Below, in pieces: positions 1-12,574 of a stretch of 64,000 bases of DNA. Source of the stretch: Albifimbria verrucaria (taxonomy: Eukaryota; Ascomycota; Sordariomycetes; Hypocreales; Stachybotryaceae). The stretch lies in NCBI GenBank assembly GCA_020081605.1, contig JAHREC010000062.1:4521758-4585757 (forward strand). Reading direction: 5' to 3'. Numbering within the stretch: the stretch's first letter is position 1; each line of letters opens with the position of its first letter. Under the pieces are notes generated by a model. It had not been told where the DNA came from. It was given only the letters and a program-made list of their open reading frames with translations, and did not search any database. Position numbers and translations under genes: made by a program.

Positions 1-713
1 AAGGCCTTTTCAATTGCTCTGAATGAACCCAGCGAGCTTCTGATGCCCATTTAATGTGGTGCATCATGGTGAACATGTCGACATCGTTCGGAATTAAGGC
101 TAATCGTTCAAGATTGCCAATCCAACATCTAAATTTGTAATCATCATCACTTGGGAGAGCATTAGTTTGCCTTAGTTTCAAGATGCCGCTGTTGATGTCT
201 CGCCGTACATTCGGTTTACGAAAATGATCGAAAAGAGATGTAATTTTCTCCTTGTCGAGCTCCACAATCTTATACAGTATTCTCTTCTCGAGTTCAGATG
301 CGACAGAACCTGCAGATAACATATAAGATTCATCATTAGAACCTTCCCGTGGAGGTGACTTACGGCTTCGCGGGATAGTCTGAAGGCATTCCAATATCTC
401 CTGTAGACGGGATATGAGATCTGTGGGAACGCCATGATTTCGAGCAAGTCGCAGAATAGTCCCTGAGTTACTGCCTTTCTCTAAACAAACTGCGGACGCA
501 GTCTCGCCTCCTTTTTTGCGGTGGAGCATATAAGGGCAAATGACTCCAAAACTTTTTCTTGAGGTTATCGTGCATCCATGAATTGTCGTCAGGGTGTTTA
601 TCAATGCCATGTACTGTTGCACTGCCCCTCACAGGATCGATTAGGGACAGAAGTGTTGAAATAGCAATAAAATCTTCATGAGCGTGATCTGTAAGAACTT
701 GTTGCTGAGGCAT
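1..713 (-). CDS. hypothetical protein, 3'-partial, two apparent frameshifts
   Basis: I do not recognise this gene. It starts at the ATG at 711-713 and runs off the left edge. Three overlapping reading frames continue one another if one A is restored in the run at 553-557 and one in the run at 512-517 (T runs on the plus strand). The joined product of about 230 visible residues is rich in charged helices, reads through a segment beginning ARNHGVPTDL, and has no signal peptide or membrane segment. No Cys-rich DNA-binding motif is visible. Without the two bases the longest open frame is 1-610, starting MALINTL. It could be part of a larger nuclear or cytosolic protein; no function is proposed. 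I am fairly sure it is coding and unsure of the start. Confidence 0.5.
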
Positions 714-1024
714 GGTTCAATATTGACAGGAAAGTCTGCATCAACATCACAATTAAGCCGCGAGAGGAGTAAGATCCGAAACAAGGCTCCAGCTAGATAT
801 ATGCCATGAAACTTTGGAGCCTCCGTTCGCTGATTCGTGGTGCGACTTTAGTGGCCAGAATATCATGCGGGAGGCCGACGCGATGAAACCAAACCAGCCA
901 ATCATATCAGACTTAAGGTCGGATTACGACTTCAAGAAACTTCGAGTCTAATTGTAGTTATTAATATCTTAATGGCAAGTCTAATGGGTAACCAGGCGGG
1001 TTGTCTAATATGATGTTCTCTAAT

Positions 1025-2929
1025 CTAAGCAAAGTGAGGGGCGTTCAGGAACAGACCCATCAAGCAGCCAGCCAGGGTGCCAGCAATAGGAATGGTCATG
1101 ATCCATCCGAAAAGAAGAAGCCCGACTCGCTGCCAGTTGATAGCCCGGATAGTTCCATTGCACAAGCCAACACCGATAGTAGCACCAGTAATGCACATAG
1201 ATGTAGAGACGGGGAGGTGGTACTGCGAGGCCAGCAAGACAGTGATGGCGGCTCCCATCTCCATGGAGCAACCACGACTAGGAGAGTGGTAGGTCAATTT
1301 GTTACCCATAACTAGAGTTCTATTAGCATCGGCGTTTGAAAATTGAGGAGGTTCACATACCCTTCATGATGTTGTAACCATAGGTGATGAAGCCAACAGC
1401 CAGAGTCAAAGCAAGTACAGCAAGTTGCCAGATAGGAACTGGGGCTTTGGCAGCCTGGGCATCTCCTGACTTCCAAGCAGCATAGAGAACAGCCCAGGGA
1501 CCGACCGAGTTTCCAATGTCGTTGGCACCGTGGGCAAACGAAGCAGTGCAAGCAGTAAGAACCTGGATGAAGGCATATGTATGCTCAACCTCGTTGGGGT
1601 ACTGCTTAGCATGGCTATAGACACGAGCCATACGGGCACCTTCGGGGTTCCCATGATACCAGTCTGAGCAGAGTGAATGTCGTAGTTAACACCGTAGAGA
1701 GCAGCTACGACAATCATGGCAGGCAGGCGGACAAAGCAACGGCGGATGTTGTGGAGCTCATAAATAGAACCGGCACCCATGGGATGATCGCGAAGAGTCT
1801 TAAGAGCCCAGCCAAGGGACCGCCCTTCTTAATAAGCTTATCATGCAAGCGTGTCTGATTCTGATGAACGAGCTCCCTGTACTGATCGTGGGTAGCCTCG
1901 GCGTAGGCAAGATCTTTCTCACGAAGCTGGGACTTGTCTTCTTGGCTGTTCTGAGGCTCTTTACCATCACCGGTCTCGGTCTCGCTTTCCGCAGAGGCAA
2001 CATCGTCTTCGTCATGTTGAACGACGGCGTAGTTGGGGATGCGAGCCTGTTCACCGGCAGTAGGGGCCTCACGCGTCCACAGCAGTGGTCCCATGAAGAC
2101 GTGGTACCACTGAATGCTCTGGTCACGCTTGATAACAACAGCGTAAAGGTAAGGCAGGAAGAAGATGGCTGATAGAAGAGCAACACCGGCACCTGTGCCG
2201 ACAACGACAGCAGCAATCCACCATCCAGGCTTAGCGTTCAGCTTGAACTGAGGCGAGCCCTTGTAGACGATAGAAAGGGTGCAAATGCAGGCAGCGACCA
2301 GGAACCAGAACGGCGAGGTGATGACAGCCCACTTGGCAGGGTCCCTTCGCATGTGCACAACCGTCTTGATAAGCATGAAGATGACGGAAGCGAAACCAGC
2401 AGAGATGACCGGAGCCATACCGAGGCCGGCAAAGATGGCACCCAGTCCCTTACCATTGTTCCAACCCCATTGCACGTGCGAAGCTCCAACAGTAGCAACA
2501 CCAACACCTGCAACGGCAGAAATAATGGAATAACTGGAGGAGACGTGGGTAGAGTGAGCAGTGCACCACATAACCCAAGATGAAGCAGCGACAAGAGCGC
2601 AGGCAAAAGCCAACATCTGAACTCCGGCGTTATCTTGGAAGGCGTTGAGCGGGATAATGCCGTCCTTAATCGTTGATGCAGTTCGCGCACCTGTGGCTAT
2701 GGCGCCAGCAACTTCGCAAATGGTGGCGAGAACCATAGCCCATCGGTAGGAGATGGATCGAGAGGACACACTTGTAGCCCAAGAGTTGGCAACATCGTCT
2801 GGGTATCGTTAGCAAAAGAAGCAAGGCGCATCACCGCTGATGTTACGTACTAGCACCGTTGTTGAAGGCATCGAGCATGGCAAACAAAGTGCCAATGGCA
2901 AAGATGTAGTCATATTGAGAGAGCACCAT
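1025..2929 (-). CDS. pho-4: high-affinity phosphate permease, PiT/PHO-4 family (two frameshifts)
   Basis: Inorganic phosphate:cation symporter of the PiT family (Neurospora PHO-4, yeast Pho89), in the plasma membrane. Exons are 2851-2929, 1361-2798 and 1025-1311; introns are 2799-2850 and 1312-1360. The first residues MVLSQYDYIFAIGTLFAMLD and the junction GA-NDVANSWATS give the N-terminal PiT repeat signature (GANDVANS). The second repeat, GANDIGNSVGPWA, lies near 1500. A long hydrophilic acidic loop separates two hydrophobic halves, as in the family. The frame breaks at 1812-1813 (GG) and 1644-1647 (CCCC on the coding strand); restoring one base in each gives 602 codons, close to the usual 590. 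A CACGTG box lies about 215 bases upstream, which fits control by a NUC-1/PHO4-type factor. Confidence 0.93.
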
Positions 2930-5900
2930 TTTGGCCTAGTTCTCGGTCGGTAGCTGGTCAATGAATGGGTACAAGGCAGGCTCTGGCGAGGCTCTGGTTG
3001 AGAAACTTGTGCTCCGAGACAGAAACAAACCCCTTGATGGAAGCAACCGCAGAGCCTCTTTTGTATGCAGTATTCAGACATGTTGGAAAACTCTAGTCGG
3101 GTAAAACGGCAGATATGTTGCCATGTTGGCTGACCGAAGACTCCACGTGCAACGAACGTCTGGTCGGGTTGGCTTTGTGCATACGGAGTTCCCTCGCCCA
3201 CTAAGAATCAATGGATCAAGATTCCAGGTACTGGAGCAAGCGGATATTTAGTTCGGGAATAAGGATGGGTGTGGGGTGGCCAGCACGATGTATTCGAGAC
3301 GACATGAAGGCGAGATGCTTTGGATGTGGACTCATGAGTGCACATCCATTCACGGACGGGCGACCATATGAGACTGCTCTTTTACCCAACAAACCCTTTA
3401 TCTATCCAGTGTCTTGAGTGAGCAAAGCAAAAGCAATAAAGAGTCGGGAATGTCGCTCAAACCCGACGTCTCATCGCACGTTGACTGTCAAGCGCGAGAT
3501 AATTTTAGTCTGTCCTGCTTCCCGCAGTAGGACAGGTCGGTATCGGCACATCGGCACAGATAGCACGATTTGAACTGGGTCCTGTCAGCGAATGGTGGAA
3601 ACAAAGTCCCCTTTTCCCACTCTTTCTTGCTGTAACTATACTCTCTTTACCCACGTACTCTAATTCTGATCTTAACTTTATGTCTCTTCTTTTAAGATCG
3701 TCTCACCGTCTCTATGCATGCAGGACGATTCTACACGACGTTGTATTGATGTCGCGTGCTCCTTGAATTTGACGTCAGAGATGTCGCTGCAGGCCAAGAA
3801 CCTAGCGGCAAGGGACCGGGAGTCCTGGCTCAATGTTACAAGCCCACTCTGAATCAAATCATCACGGCCAGGCACGGCCAATGCCAGGTTCTCCCTCTCC
3901 CACGTGCGACCGTCGATGGCGCTGGAGCTAGGGCAAATATGGACCCGAGTTCACGGTCCAGCTAGTGGTTCAAGCCCCCATCTTTTACGGACAGCGGCTC
4001 TCGCCGACTAACCGGGCGGATGGATCCGCTTGCTTGGCGATGAATACTCCGTAATTGAAATGAGAACAGGCAAACCTGCGGATTCCCGTCGAATTGAACG
4101 TTGTTTGACCGGGTTGGATGTGAAACAATGCTCTTGCAACGGCCGGTCCGTTGGTTTGATTTCGGAACAAGACCTGCCCTGTTACCTTTCCCTGATTCCG
4201 GGAAGGGGTTCTTTTCTTCTTCTATCTTTGCCACACGAGGAAAGTAAATAGTAGGGGCAAAAAGGAGAAGAACGAGATTAGACTTGCCACTCATCAGGGC
4301 GAATGGCGATGGGCATTTCTGAAATGCCAACCCAAGTGGCCTACCAAAGGAACACCTGAACAACCCTTAGCCCACAGTGTCATCCTCTTCCCCAAAATGA
4401 TAATAGTGCCACTTTAGTCAAGCGTGGTGGAACCTCGAATTCTGTAATTAACCCACGTGTTTTTTTCAACGGCTTCCTGAGAGGCTCTACTACCCTATAC
4501 TCGGTAGCAGGAACGGCATTCGGTGCCAGTATCTTAGATGAGCGAAAAGACAAACAAAGCAGAAGAAGAAAGAAGAAAGAAAAGAAAGCCAAACACAGAT
4601 CACTTGATGTTGCTAAAAGCGACAAGAAGTTTGAAGTCGCAAATTGCGGGATAGCTTCGTACCAAAAATCTTTTCACCTTTGCGTATTTTACGATAAGTT
4701 CTACAGTTACTTTTGGCTATCGAAAATGCAAAACAACACGAATGAGTTATCCCATGAAAATATATCTATGGGTATTTAGTAGATAAATCTCTGTAATTCA
4801 AACCGAATGAGAATTCACAGCCTTGTGGCACTCTTTGAGCAAAATAATAGCGCCTGCATTCATGAGTGAAAGCACCTGGAGTAGAGCCGTGCTGCAGATA
4901 CCGGCTTCCAGGGCCGTAAACCACATCACAATTGGTACTTCAATGCTAAATATGGTGATTACCTTGCTTTTAATTGGGTACAATTATTGTAAAGAGTTAT
5001 ACTATTCCGAATAGATACTGAGTGCCAAAACGGAGAGACCACGAGTGAGGAAATATATTGGGAGAGTATCTCATGGTTTCCTGGGCCACGTCAAATCTGG
5101 GCAGAAAAGTATATCAAAGGAATGCGAAGATGCGAGCTGTAGATCAGACGCAAATATTCCTCCACCAGCGACACAACCCGTACCCTAAAGGGGATGTTCA
5201 GTTCAAGAGCATCAGAATGTGGCGGTTGCCTCGCTCCTCCAGGTCAAATCGGCGCATCGGTTTATATACACGGCAGAACCCAGATATCGGACCACATAAA
5301 AACTTAGGTGCATGATTGTGGAAAAGGTAATAACTTACCCTGCCCAAATGGAACCTCTCCCACGTGGAAGAATCTCCAGGAAGATATTCCCGCGGTAATG
5401 CGGAATTGTGGGTCACAGTAACACCCCAGAAGCCTCCATTAGGTGAGGTACCCTTTTTCCTGGCGAGGATCAATTCATTCATTCATGCTTTTCATTTGAA
5501 TGTGGGACGGTAATATGTGCTACATGATTGGAGAAGAGCCAGTCTGCAACTCTGCAACCTTGTCTACGTAGCCAAGCCAACAATAACACCGTGCTCGTCC
5601 GGCACTGGAAGCAACAGACCAACTCTTACATGTCTATATGGAGAAGCTTTTCGTCTAGCCTTCATGACGGGAATATTTGTCATGAGGTAGTTCATTTAAG
5701 TAATTCCATAAATAGTGAATGGGAAAGAAAGCCTGCCTCGGTTTTTGTTCAGACTGTCTCTACGTACTTGTTTGGAGCAAATTGCAGTTCCTACAACCCC
5801 CTAAAAATATATATATACATAAAAGAAAATTTTTCTCCTTTCTTAATATTTCTCTCCCTTTAAACATGACTTGCTGGTAGGTGGCTGATGGGTTGACAAT

Positions 5901-6785
5901 CACGAGTTCTTCATGCTTGCGCTACTGTGCCAATATTAACTTAAATTCTCAACCAAGAATTCCAACTGAAGGCCTTGAAATTGTTAATAGACCTAGTGGA
6001 GTAGGCCAAAACTACCTTTCTGGTGAAACTTTACCACAATAATGAGTTAATGCCCAGGAGGAGTTGAAAGTAAGGAAAGATGGGATTGGAATGAATAAGT
6101 AGAATAGCTTCCTTGCGTTCGTTTCTGCAAGATTAATCTTGGCAAGTTCTTTTTATCTCATCAACCTCACCTGATGATGAGTAAGTCCCGCAGAAGCTGA
6201 ATCGATATGGCTGTGGAGCTTTGTAACTCTAAAGGTGGACATGATGCCTCCGTGGGCTCACCGTTCTCTCTGAAGTTGACAGACGACTCTAATCATTGGC
6301 GATAAGTGGGGCAGTCTATATGGTAAATTTGATCACCAGGGCTTTAGCTTCTGGATCACGAATGCTGTCTTAGCACTGGCATGAGTGGGTCGCCTTTCGT
6401 GACTATTCAAATCAATACGGGAGTATGCATCATATGACTCCATCAATGTCTTATCAAGCATGGCAAGATCTCATATAGAACGGCCATGACCCTACCAGCT
6501 CTGTTGTCTGTACAGATTTCGCTGCATAGCGCTAATGCATTGTTCTCCAGCTTGCATTAGCCTGCGACATCTGGTCAATGTACTGCTCTCTAGTGTGCAT
6601 TAGCCTACGATGCATCGTGACTGACGCCCTTTAAGTCGGATATACACGCTTTTCGGCGCATCAGTGACATGGCGACAACGACAGACTACAAAAACCTAAC
6701 CGGGGTTATGGCCATTTATCAAAGGTCCTACATTCGTCTTCCTCTGTTCATTTCCTATTCATCTATTCACCAACTGCACAGAACC
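2930..6785. other. intergenic region, no supported gene
   Basis: Nearly 3.9 kb without a convincing gene. The ORFs in it (for example 3962-4363 minus, 4380-4625 minus, 5058-5315 plus, 5198-5482 minus) overlap each other, lack recognisable domains and show no splice logic. It holds four CACGTG boxes, pyrimidine-rich tracts near 3600-3680 and 4195-4220, and an AT-rich stretch near 5810-5860. A 14-base imperfect direct repeat (GCATTAGCCTRCGA) occurs at about 6553 and 6597. Confidence 0.5.
3144..3149. promoter_or_regulatory. CACGTG E-box upstream of phosphate permease
   Basis: A perfect palindromic CACGTG about 215 bases before the permease ATG. This is the core site of the bHLH phosphate regulators NUC-1 (Neurospora) and Pho4 (yeast). 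Further copies are at 3901-3906, 4454-4459 and 5361-5366 in the same intergenic region. Function is inferred from the neighbour. Confidence 0.45.
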
Positions 6786-8442
6786 ATGATGTATCCGACT
6801 TGTGGTCGGTGTGCAGTACGCACCCTCAAACGAGCACATCCCGTAGGCTTCGTTTCCTACAACACCACACGATGCATTTCCAGCTCACAATTTATTCCCA
6901 ACGAGCCTTTGCCTCAAATCAAGACATCAATACCTGGTCCCAATAGCAAGAAAATTCTTACGGAGCTATCTTCAGTGTTTGACACTCACAATGTGAACAT
7001 GGTCACTAATTTCAAGAAAAGCATAGGGAACTAGTGAGAGCCCTTATGAAAGCACGTCCTGTTCTTATCTGAGACTGATCGTTATAGCATTGTCGACGCT
7101 GATGACAATATTCTCTTAGACGTGTAAGCCAAGCGTGACCCTACTGACTCAGTATGAAATCTAGTCTAATAGTAAATGTTTGCAGTTTCGCTCAAATCGC
7201 ATCTATTCCTCTAGGCTACAATAACCCGAGCTTACTAGAGGCGTCCAAATCACTGGACTTCCAGAGCGCTCTCATTAATAGGCCAGCCTTAGCTAGCTTT
7301 CCCCAACACGATTGGGTTGACATACTTAAAAATGGGCTACTTGCAGCCGCTCATGAGGCTTAGATAAGATATACACATCGATGACGGGTTCTGATGCCAA
7401 TGAGATGGCATACAAAGCTGCATTCATGTGGAAACGCCAGCAACAGCGTGGCGCAAACACTGACTTTACGGCCGAGGAGATGTCGTCTTCTATGGAAAAC
7501 AAGAAGCCGGGATCTCCTGACATTTCCATTTTGTCTTTCAAAAAAGGCTTTCATGGCCGGTTATTTGGTAGTCTGTCAACGACAAGGAGTAAGGCTATTC
7601 ATAAACTGGATATCCCTGCGTTCGATTGGCCAGCGGCTCCTTTCCTCAACTGCGATATCCCTTGGAGGAGAATGCCAAGTATAACAGAGAAGAGGAAGAC
7701 TTCTGCTTGAAAGCGACTGAAGACTTGATCTTGAACTATCCTTGCCCGCCAGCTGCCGTGATTGTTGAGCCTATTCAATCAGAAGGTGGCGACAACCACG
7801 CGTCTCCATACTTCTTCCGCGCCCTTCGCAGCATCACGAAGAAACACGGAGTCCTGCTAATTGTGGACGAGGTTCAAACTGGTGTTGGAGCCACAGGAAA
7901 ATTCTGGGCGCACGAGCATTGGGACCTTGAATCCCCACCGGATATCGTCACATTTTCCAAGAAAGCTCAAGCAGCCGGTTTCTTTTACGCAGACCCGTCA
8001 CTCAGACCTGCTCAGCCTTACCGCCAGTTCAACACCTGGATGGGTGATCCTAGCAAGGCACTTCTTTTCAACGCCATCTATGAAGAGATTAAAAGGCTCG
8101 ATCTTGTACGAAATGTAGCCAGTGTTGGTGAATACCTTTTCAAGGGTCTTGAGAAGTTGCAGGAGAAATATCCGGAGGAGATTGTAAATTTAAGAGGCAA
8201 GGATAGTGGCACTATGATCGCATTTGACTCCCCAGACGAGATGAGCTGCTACAAAAGTCAAAGGCACTGGGCATCAACATGGGAGGAAGCGGCATAAATG
8301 CAGTGCGGCTACGACCAATGCTGGTCTTTCAGGAACACCATGGTATGTCTCTCTCTGAAATTACAGGGCTCTGCCAGTCATGCTAATATTTATCACAGCC
8401 GACATATTCTTGGAAACTATGGAAAAGGTTGTCAAGCAGTAA
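6786..8442 (+). CDS. gatA: 4-aminobutyrate aminotransferase (GABA transaminase), three frameshifts
   Basis: PLP-dependent class III aminotransferase converting GABA and 2-oxoglutarate to succinic semialdehyde and glutamate (GABA shunt, mitochondrial). Introns are 7034-7087, 7124-7185 and 8343-8398. The start at 6786 gives an Arg/Ser-rich mitochondrial-type leader; an in-frame ATG at 6669 is possible. Diagnostic blocks are TGSDANEMAYKAAF, VEPIQSEGGDNHAS, LLIVDEVQTGVG and the PLP-lysine block VTFSKKAQAAGFF, followed by FNTWMGDPSK. Frame breaks at 7357-7358 (GG), 7641-7643 (TTT) and 8230-8233 (CCCC) each need one extra base; the total is then 496 codons, the normal length. All key blocks are intact, so I read it as a working gene with sequence errors. 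A genuine pseudogene is the alternative. Confidence 0.88.
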
Positions 8443-8956
8443 TCCATGTGTCAGATATTATTACAGCGGGCAATTCCATGAGCTATTTGTATTCCACCTG
8501 ACGAAATGGAAATGATGTGAAAGAGATAGAAATTAAAAGCAAATGTTGTACTTTGCAGCTTAGACGAAAGTTCAAGAGGAATAACAATTGAAATAACTTC
8601 TACATCCCGTTGGAATCATGAGCCTGATACCCACAGGGATGTTATTGCCAAGCTGACTCGTGACAGGTGATAATCTAGGAAGCGATTCACTAGTGTGAGA
8701 AGCAATATTTCTCTTCCTCTCATTCGTTCTTTATCCAAATAGTCCCACTTGCTGATGAAACCTTCCCCTCACCCATCTCAGTGGCGCAGATTCCTTCTCA
8801 ATCCCCATGCATATGCCAATTTCTCTAATGAAGATCAATGTTATGATGGGAACCGTCGTGTAACCAATAGCTATGCCCATCCCAAAACGAGCATATGTTC
8901 CTAAGGTCAAAGGTAACACGCCTAGCTCCGACAACGCCAAGGGTTCTTGAAGTGAC

Positions 8957-10583
8957 ATGCCTGCCCCACAGGATGCTATCCATGCGCACGCCGCCGAATT
9001 CATTGTGATCGAACGAGCCCTGAATGTCGAAAATGCGCTTCCAAAGGCTTGAAGTGCCATGGGCTTGATTTCGAGGTTCAGTTTAAAAGAGAATAGTGCG
9101 GCCAGACTTTCTCCTCGTCTTTACAAATCTCACTAACTTTACAGTATTGACCAAAAGGCCGAAGGATGTGTAGATCCCAATACTACGAGCTGCGAAACCA
9201 TCAGATCGCAGGTAACAAGTTCCCATTCTGTGGATGGACAAATTAGTAGGCATCCTACGGCAGAGGACTGTTATCTAATGACAAACTCGATGGCCATGCT
9301 CGGAGTTGACGAACCTACAACTACATTGTCGAATCTAGTGGAAACCACATCTTGCTTCAATGAAGGCCAGGAGAATCGCCACAAACTCAGAATGTTCCAG
9401 CCCTTGAATGATCATGCATCAACCTGGGAGAGAGGGTTGTGTTTACATTGTGAGCTTCCGCAAAATTCCCTTTCTGGGTCCCCAAATATTGATATACCCC
9501 AAGTTTCAAAGCATATTGCATATGAAATGGTGGCTATAGATGACCAGAACAACTCCTGGCGACATTTGGTTTTACCTTTCGCCTACCAAGATCAACTAGT
9601 CATGAGTGCAGTGCTCGCCGTTTCCGCATATCACAATCACCTCATAAACTCTGGAATTCACCAACATCAGCACTTGACAGAAGCATTAGAGTCCTTTCCA
9701 TTGGAGCTACATAAGCTGGACCACAGAGTACTCATTGGGTTGAAAGCACGCTGGGAACTGAGCGCCTGTGATCTCCAAGCCAGACAGTCTGTTCTCATAA
9801 CTATTCTTGTTCTCCAAGTCGGTGCCATGGTTACGGGACGTTCGGATTTCCCATCCCTCTATCGAATGCTGGAGTCGGCTTTTGAAGCCATGGGGAGAGG
9901 CAGGGTTAGGAGGTGGTGAAGCGACTGAATTCATCCTATCACAAGTTTACAAGTAAGTTGTTTGATGATTGCCCTCATAAACTATCCCTATTCTCGCCGG
10001 ATGTACAAAACCACTTACCAAAATGCTGTTCAAGATTTCGTTGTTATGGTGCTACGCTTCTTGACGAGCACGCTGGGCTGGAAGCCATCTCTTCACCATC
10101 TAATGCTGGGCGTCTTCTGAGTTGTCTATCCAGTCGCTGGTCAAAGTTGCCAGAGCATAGTTTGACAGTCAACTTTGTAAACGACCTTGTACGACAAGCT
10201 ATCGACCTCTATGTTGATCAAGCTTGCCTCGGCCTCCAAGGGGATTTTTCGCCGAACATTTCGAGCCCGGAGAACAGCATATTGGCAGAGAGATCCATTC
10301 TTAGGGTGCAACATTTTATTGAGACATTTGACGCTCTGTTGAAAAGCCCAGCTGGTGCATCGTGTGAGCAGGTCCTCATCTGGGCAACATTCGTTGTCGG
10401 TTCTGGATGTCTATTGCCTCAACACATAAAGTTCTTCGAGGATGTGTTCATCCGACATTACGCACGATGTGGATTTTTGAACGTACTTGTCGGTCTCGAG
10501 ACGCTTAGAAACATATGGTCAAGGGAAACACGTCACAGAAATGGACGTCTTTGATTGCACAAACAAAGATACTTATCATGTAG
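8957..10583 (+). CDS. Zn2Cys6 transcription factor, Fungal_trans_2 type (four frameshifts)
   Basis: Nuclear DNA-binding regulator. The zinc cluster is hidden by a break right after the start: restoring one C in 8964-8967 makes the ATG at 8957 run into GCYPCARRRIHC and then CRKCASKGLKC, a complete C-x2-C-x6-C-x6-C-x2-C-x6-C. Intron 1 is 9096-9144 (branch site CTAAC, end TTTACAG), intron 2 is 9953-10034. The long helical C-terminal half (…VMSAVLAVSAYHNHL…) resembles the fungal-specific regulatory domain of PF11951. Other breaks are at 9892-9895 and 9903-9905 (G runs) and 10526-10528 (AAA). With four bases restored it has 500 codons. It lies between the GABA transaminase and an MFS carrier on the same strand, and may control one of them; that is inference. 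Confidence 0.78.
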
Positions 10584-12574
10584 GGTATAATTGCTTAGGC
10601 GAAACTGGGTGTTCAGAGGTTATTGAAAAGCCAAAAATGGTAAAACTTAGCACATACGATGTTCAATTTGGATGCTTGAGAGCATTATTAAGCCCTCCTC
10701 AAACAAATCTTGCCTCACACTTTAGAGCATTAATGTAGCTGAGGGTCTGCCACAACATGAAGGCTTGAAGTCTTCCTGGGTAAATAATAATTAATTTCGG
10801 GACACATTACTCTCTGTAGCAATATTGGATATGGTTTCGTGATATTATGTTACTCTTGAACGCGTCTCATTTTTAACTCCATGTTTGTGGGTTTATGTTT
10901 CCTCGACTCAACAATTTCTAGACGGCTCCTACAAAATCCCGCATCATCAGGGATGGTACTTTACATTTCTGCATCATTCTCATTAATGTAGGCTCTAGTT
11001 TAATTTCCCCAGATTCGAGCTTTGAAAACCAATAGATTGTCTCTCTTGTTTATGTATATGGGCCAATGTCCCGACCGTGGCCTTGCTGATTAGGCCTGCC
11101 ACTCTGCTAATAGCTAGACATCGCGTACAAGGGGCTTTCCATGCATTGCTTGGCGTCTCTCTGACCCTCTGCTACGGACGGACCAAGTTCAATTTGGAAT
11201 AACTCCTGGACATTCTGGAATGATTGTGAAAATCTGTTGGGTTCCAGTGTGAGTGCCAAGTTAATCCATTTGGAGCTAGTATAAAGGATATGTGGTTCTT
11301 CGAGTGCGACCGTTACCTGAACCAAACAACGGTTTAGGTATTTGATACGCGCGTCATCTTCAAATTACAGGGCACTGATCTAAAATGAGGATCATTCCAG
11401 AGAGTGAGCCACTTGAGAATGGGTGTGTCGCGTACCTCCATCCAACGATGGTAAGCACGAACTTGTGTATTGCCTCTTTCGGGACTCAATACCCCATTAA
11501 CGAGTATAATCTGGTGTATCGTTCTTTCAAAATTATGCAAGCTCTGATGAGTGTGCTGAGGACATAGCTTTTTCCGTCCTGGCGATTGCCTCAGACAAAA
11601 TGAGGAGTCCCTGGTAGCAAACGACTACAAGGATGTCTCATCAAATTTCGGAGTGTAGGCATGGCCAGGGGCAAGCGTTCTCACGGGCAGGTTCCGTTCG
11701 TATTCTTATAAATGGTATTAACCTGACTCGTTAACTGGGGATAGCATTGGATTAGTCTCCAAGCTCTTCGGCACTACTGTGTCTCTAAAATTCCGGGGCC
11801 TGCACGATGTAACCCTGCTGAGACGATGTTCCCCAACCCATACCCTAACCCACACCTTACCCAGGCCTTACCCATGCCCTATTCGCTATATTCCTTTTGT
11901 CCGCTCCTTACGCCAAGGAATTAACGCGTATTGTTCGACGGCTGCCTATCATGTTGTTGCCGGTATCGCATGCCGAGACTTCGATCACCTTGTGTCCTTC
12001 CAGATTCAAATACCAAGCCCTGCCAAGAATATTGTTCCGCTCCTTTGACGTCAGCTGACGGACTACGACTAAGCTGGAGATGTTGCAACACAGCTTGGCA
12101 ACTCTATCTGGAGATGTTGGCAGCGATTCTTAGTCTACATCTAATCTGCGGGGTAACTATGCATAACTTCCTAGTCTCCGTTAGTGTTCTGATGCTGAGG
12201 CCTAGCAAATGAGCATTTCTGTAAAGCAAACACCTCTCTGCCAAGCTTCTCTTGGGGCAACGAACCAAAGGTAGACCTTGTCATCATGATGCTTCCCCAG
12301 CTTTCGGTCGAGCGGGCTCCTGCTGCTAGCGTGGGGTAACACCTCCAGCACGGATCCTTTCCTGTAGCCCATTCATAACGACTCTGGGCTCTGGACCCGC
12401 GCTCGAATCCCTGCGGGCAGGAGCATTAAGACATGATCGACCATGTGTATAAGACCCTGATGCCCCTGACCCGACTTTGTGGTCAGACTCTTTGCACCTG
12501 CATCCTCTAGTTCGAAACCGATCCGACATTAGCCATCCGAGCCTCCATCTCTCCCTTGAGTCCAAACCCCTATT
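10584..12574. other. intergenic region with one doubtful minus-strand ORF pair
   Basis: About 2 kb. Apart from the weak candidate at 11107-11540 I see no gene. A C-rich stretch at about 11828-11880 carries several CCCTAACCC/ACCTTACCC-like units, and TGACGTCA-like CRE half sites occur near 12048. The last 100 bases before the MFS gene are pyrimidine-rich, as is usual before fungal starts. Confidence 0.4.
11107..11540 (-). CDS. doubtful small hypothetical protein
   Basis: Two adjacent minus-strand ORFs (11540-11334 and 11325-11107) join smoothly if a GT-AG intron of about 60 nt near 11310-11370 is removed, giving a protein of about 125 residues that starts MHNFERTIHQ and ends LYAMSSY. No domain, signal peptide or membrane segment is recognised. 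It may be a chance ORF pair or a relic. Confidence 0.25.

Noticed and set aside
6786..8442. GABA transaminase as a true pseudogene
   Set aside because: All three breaks are one-base losses in runs; every catalytic block and all splice sites are intact.
8731..9060. Minus-strand ORF of 109 codons with hydrophobic stretches
   Set aside because: It overlaps the zinc-cluster exon of the plus-strand regulator at 8957, whose six cysteines and intron fit far better.
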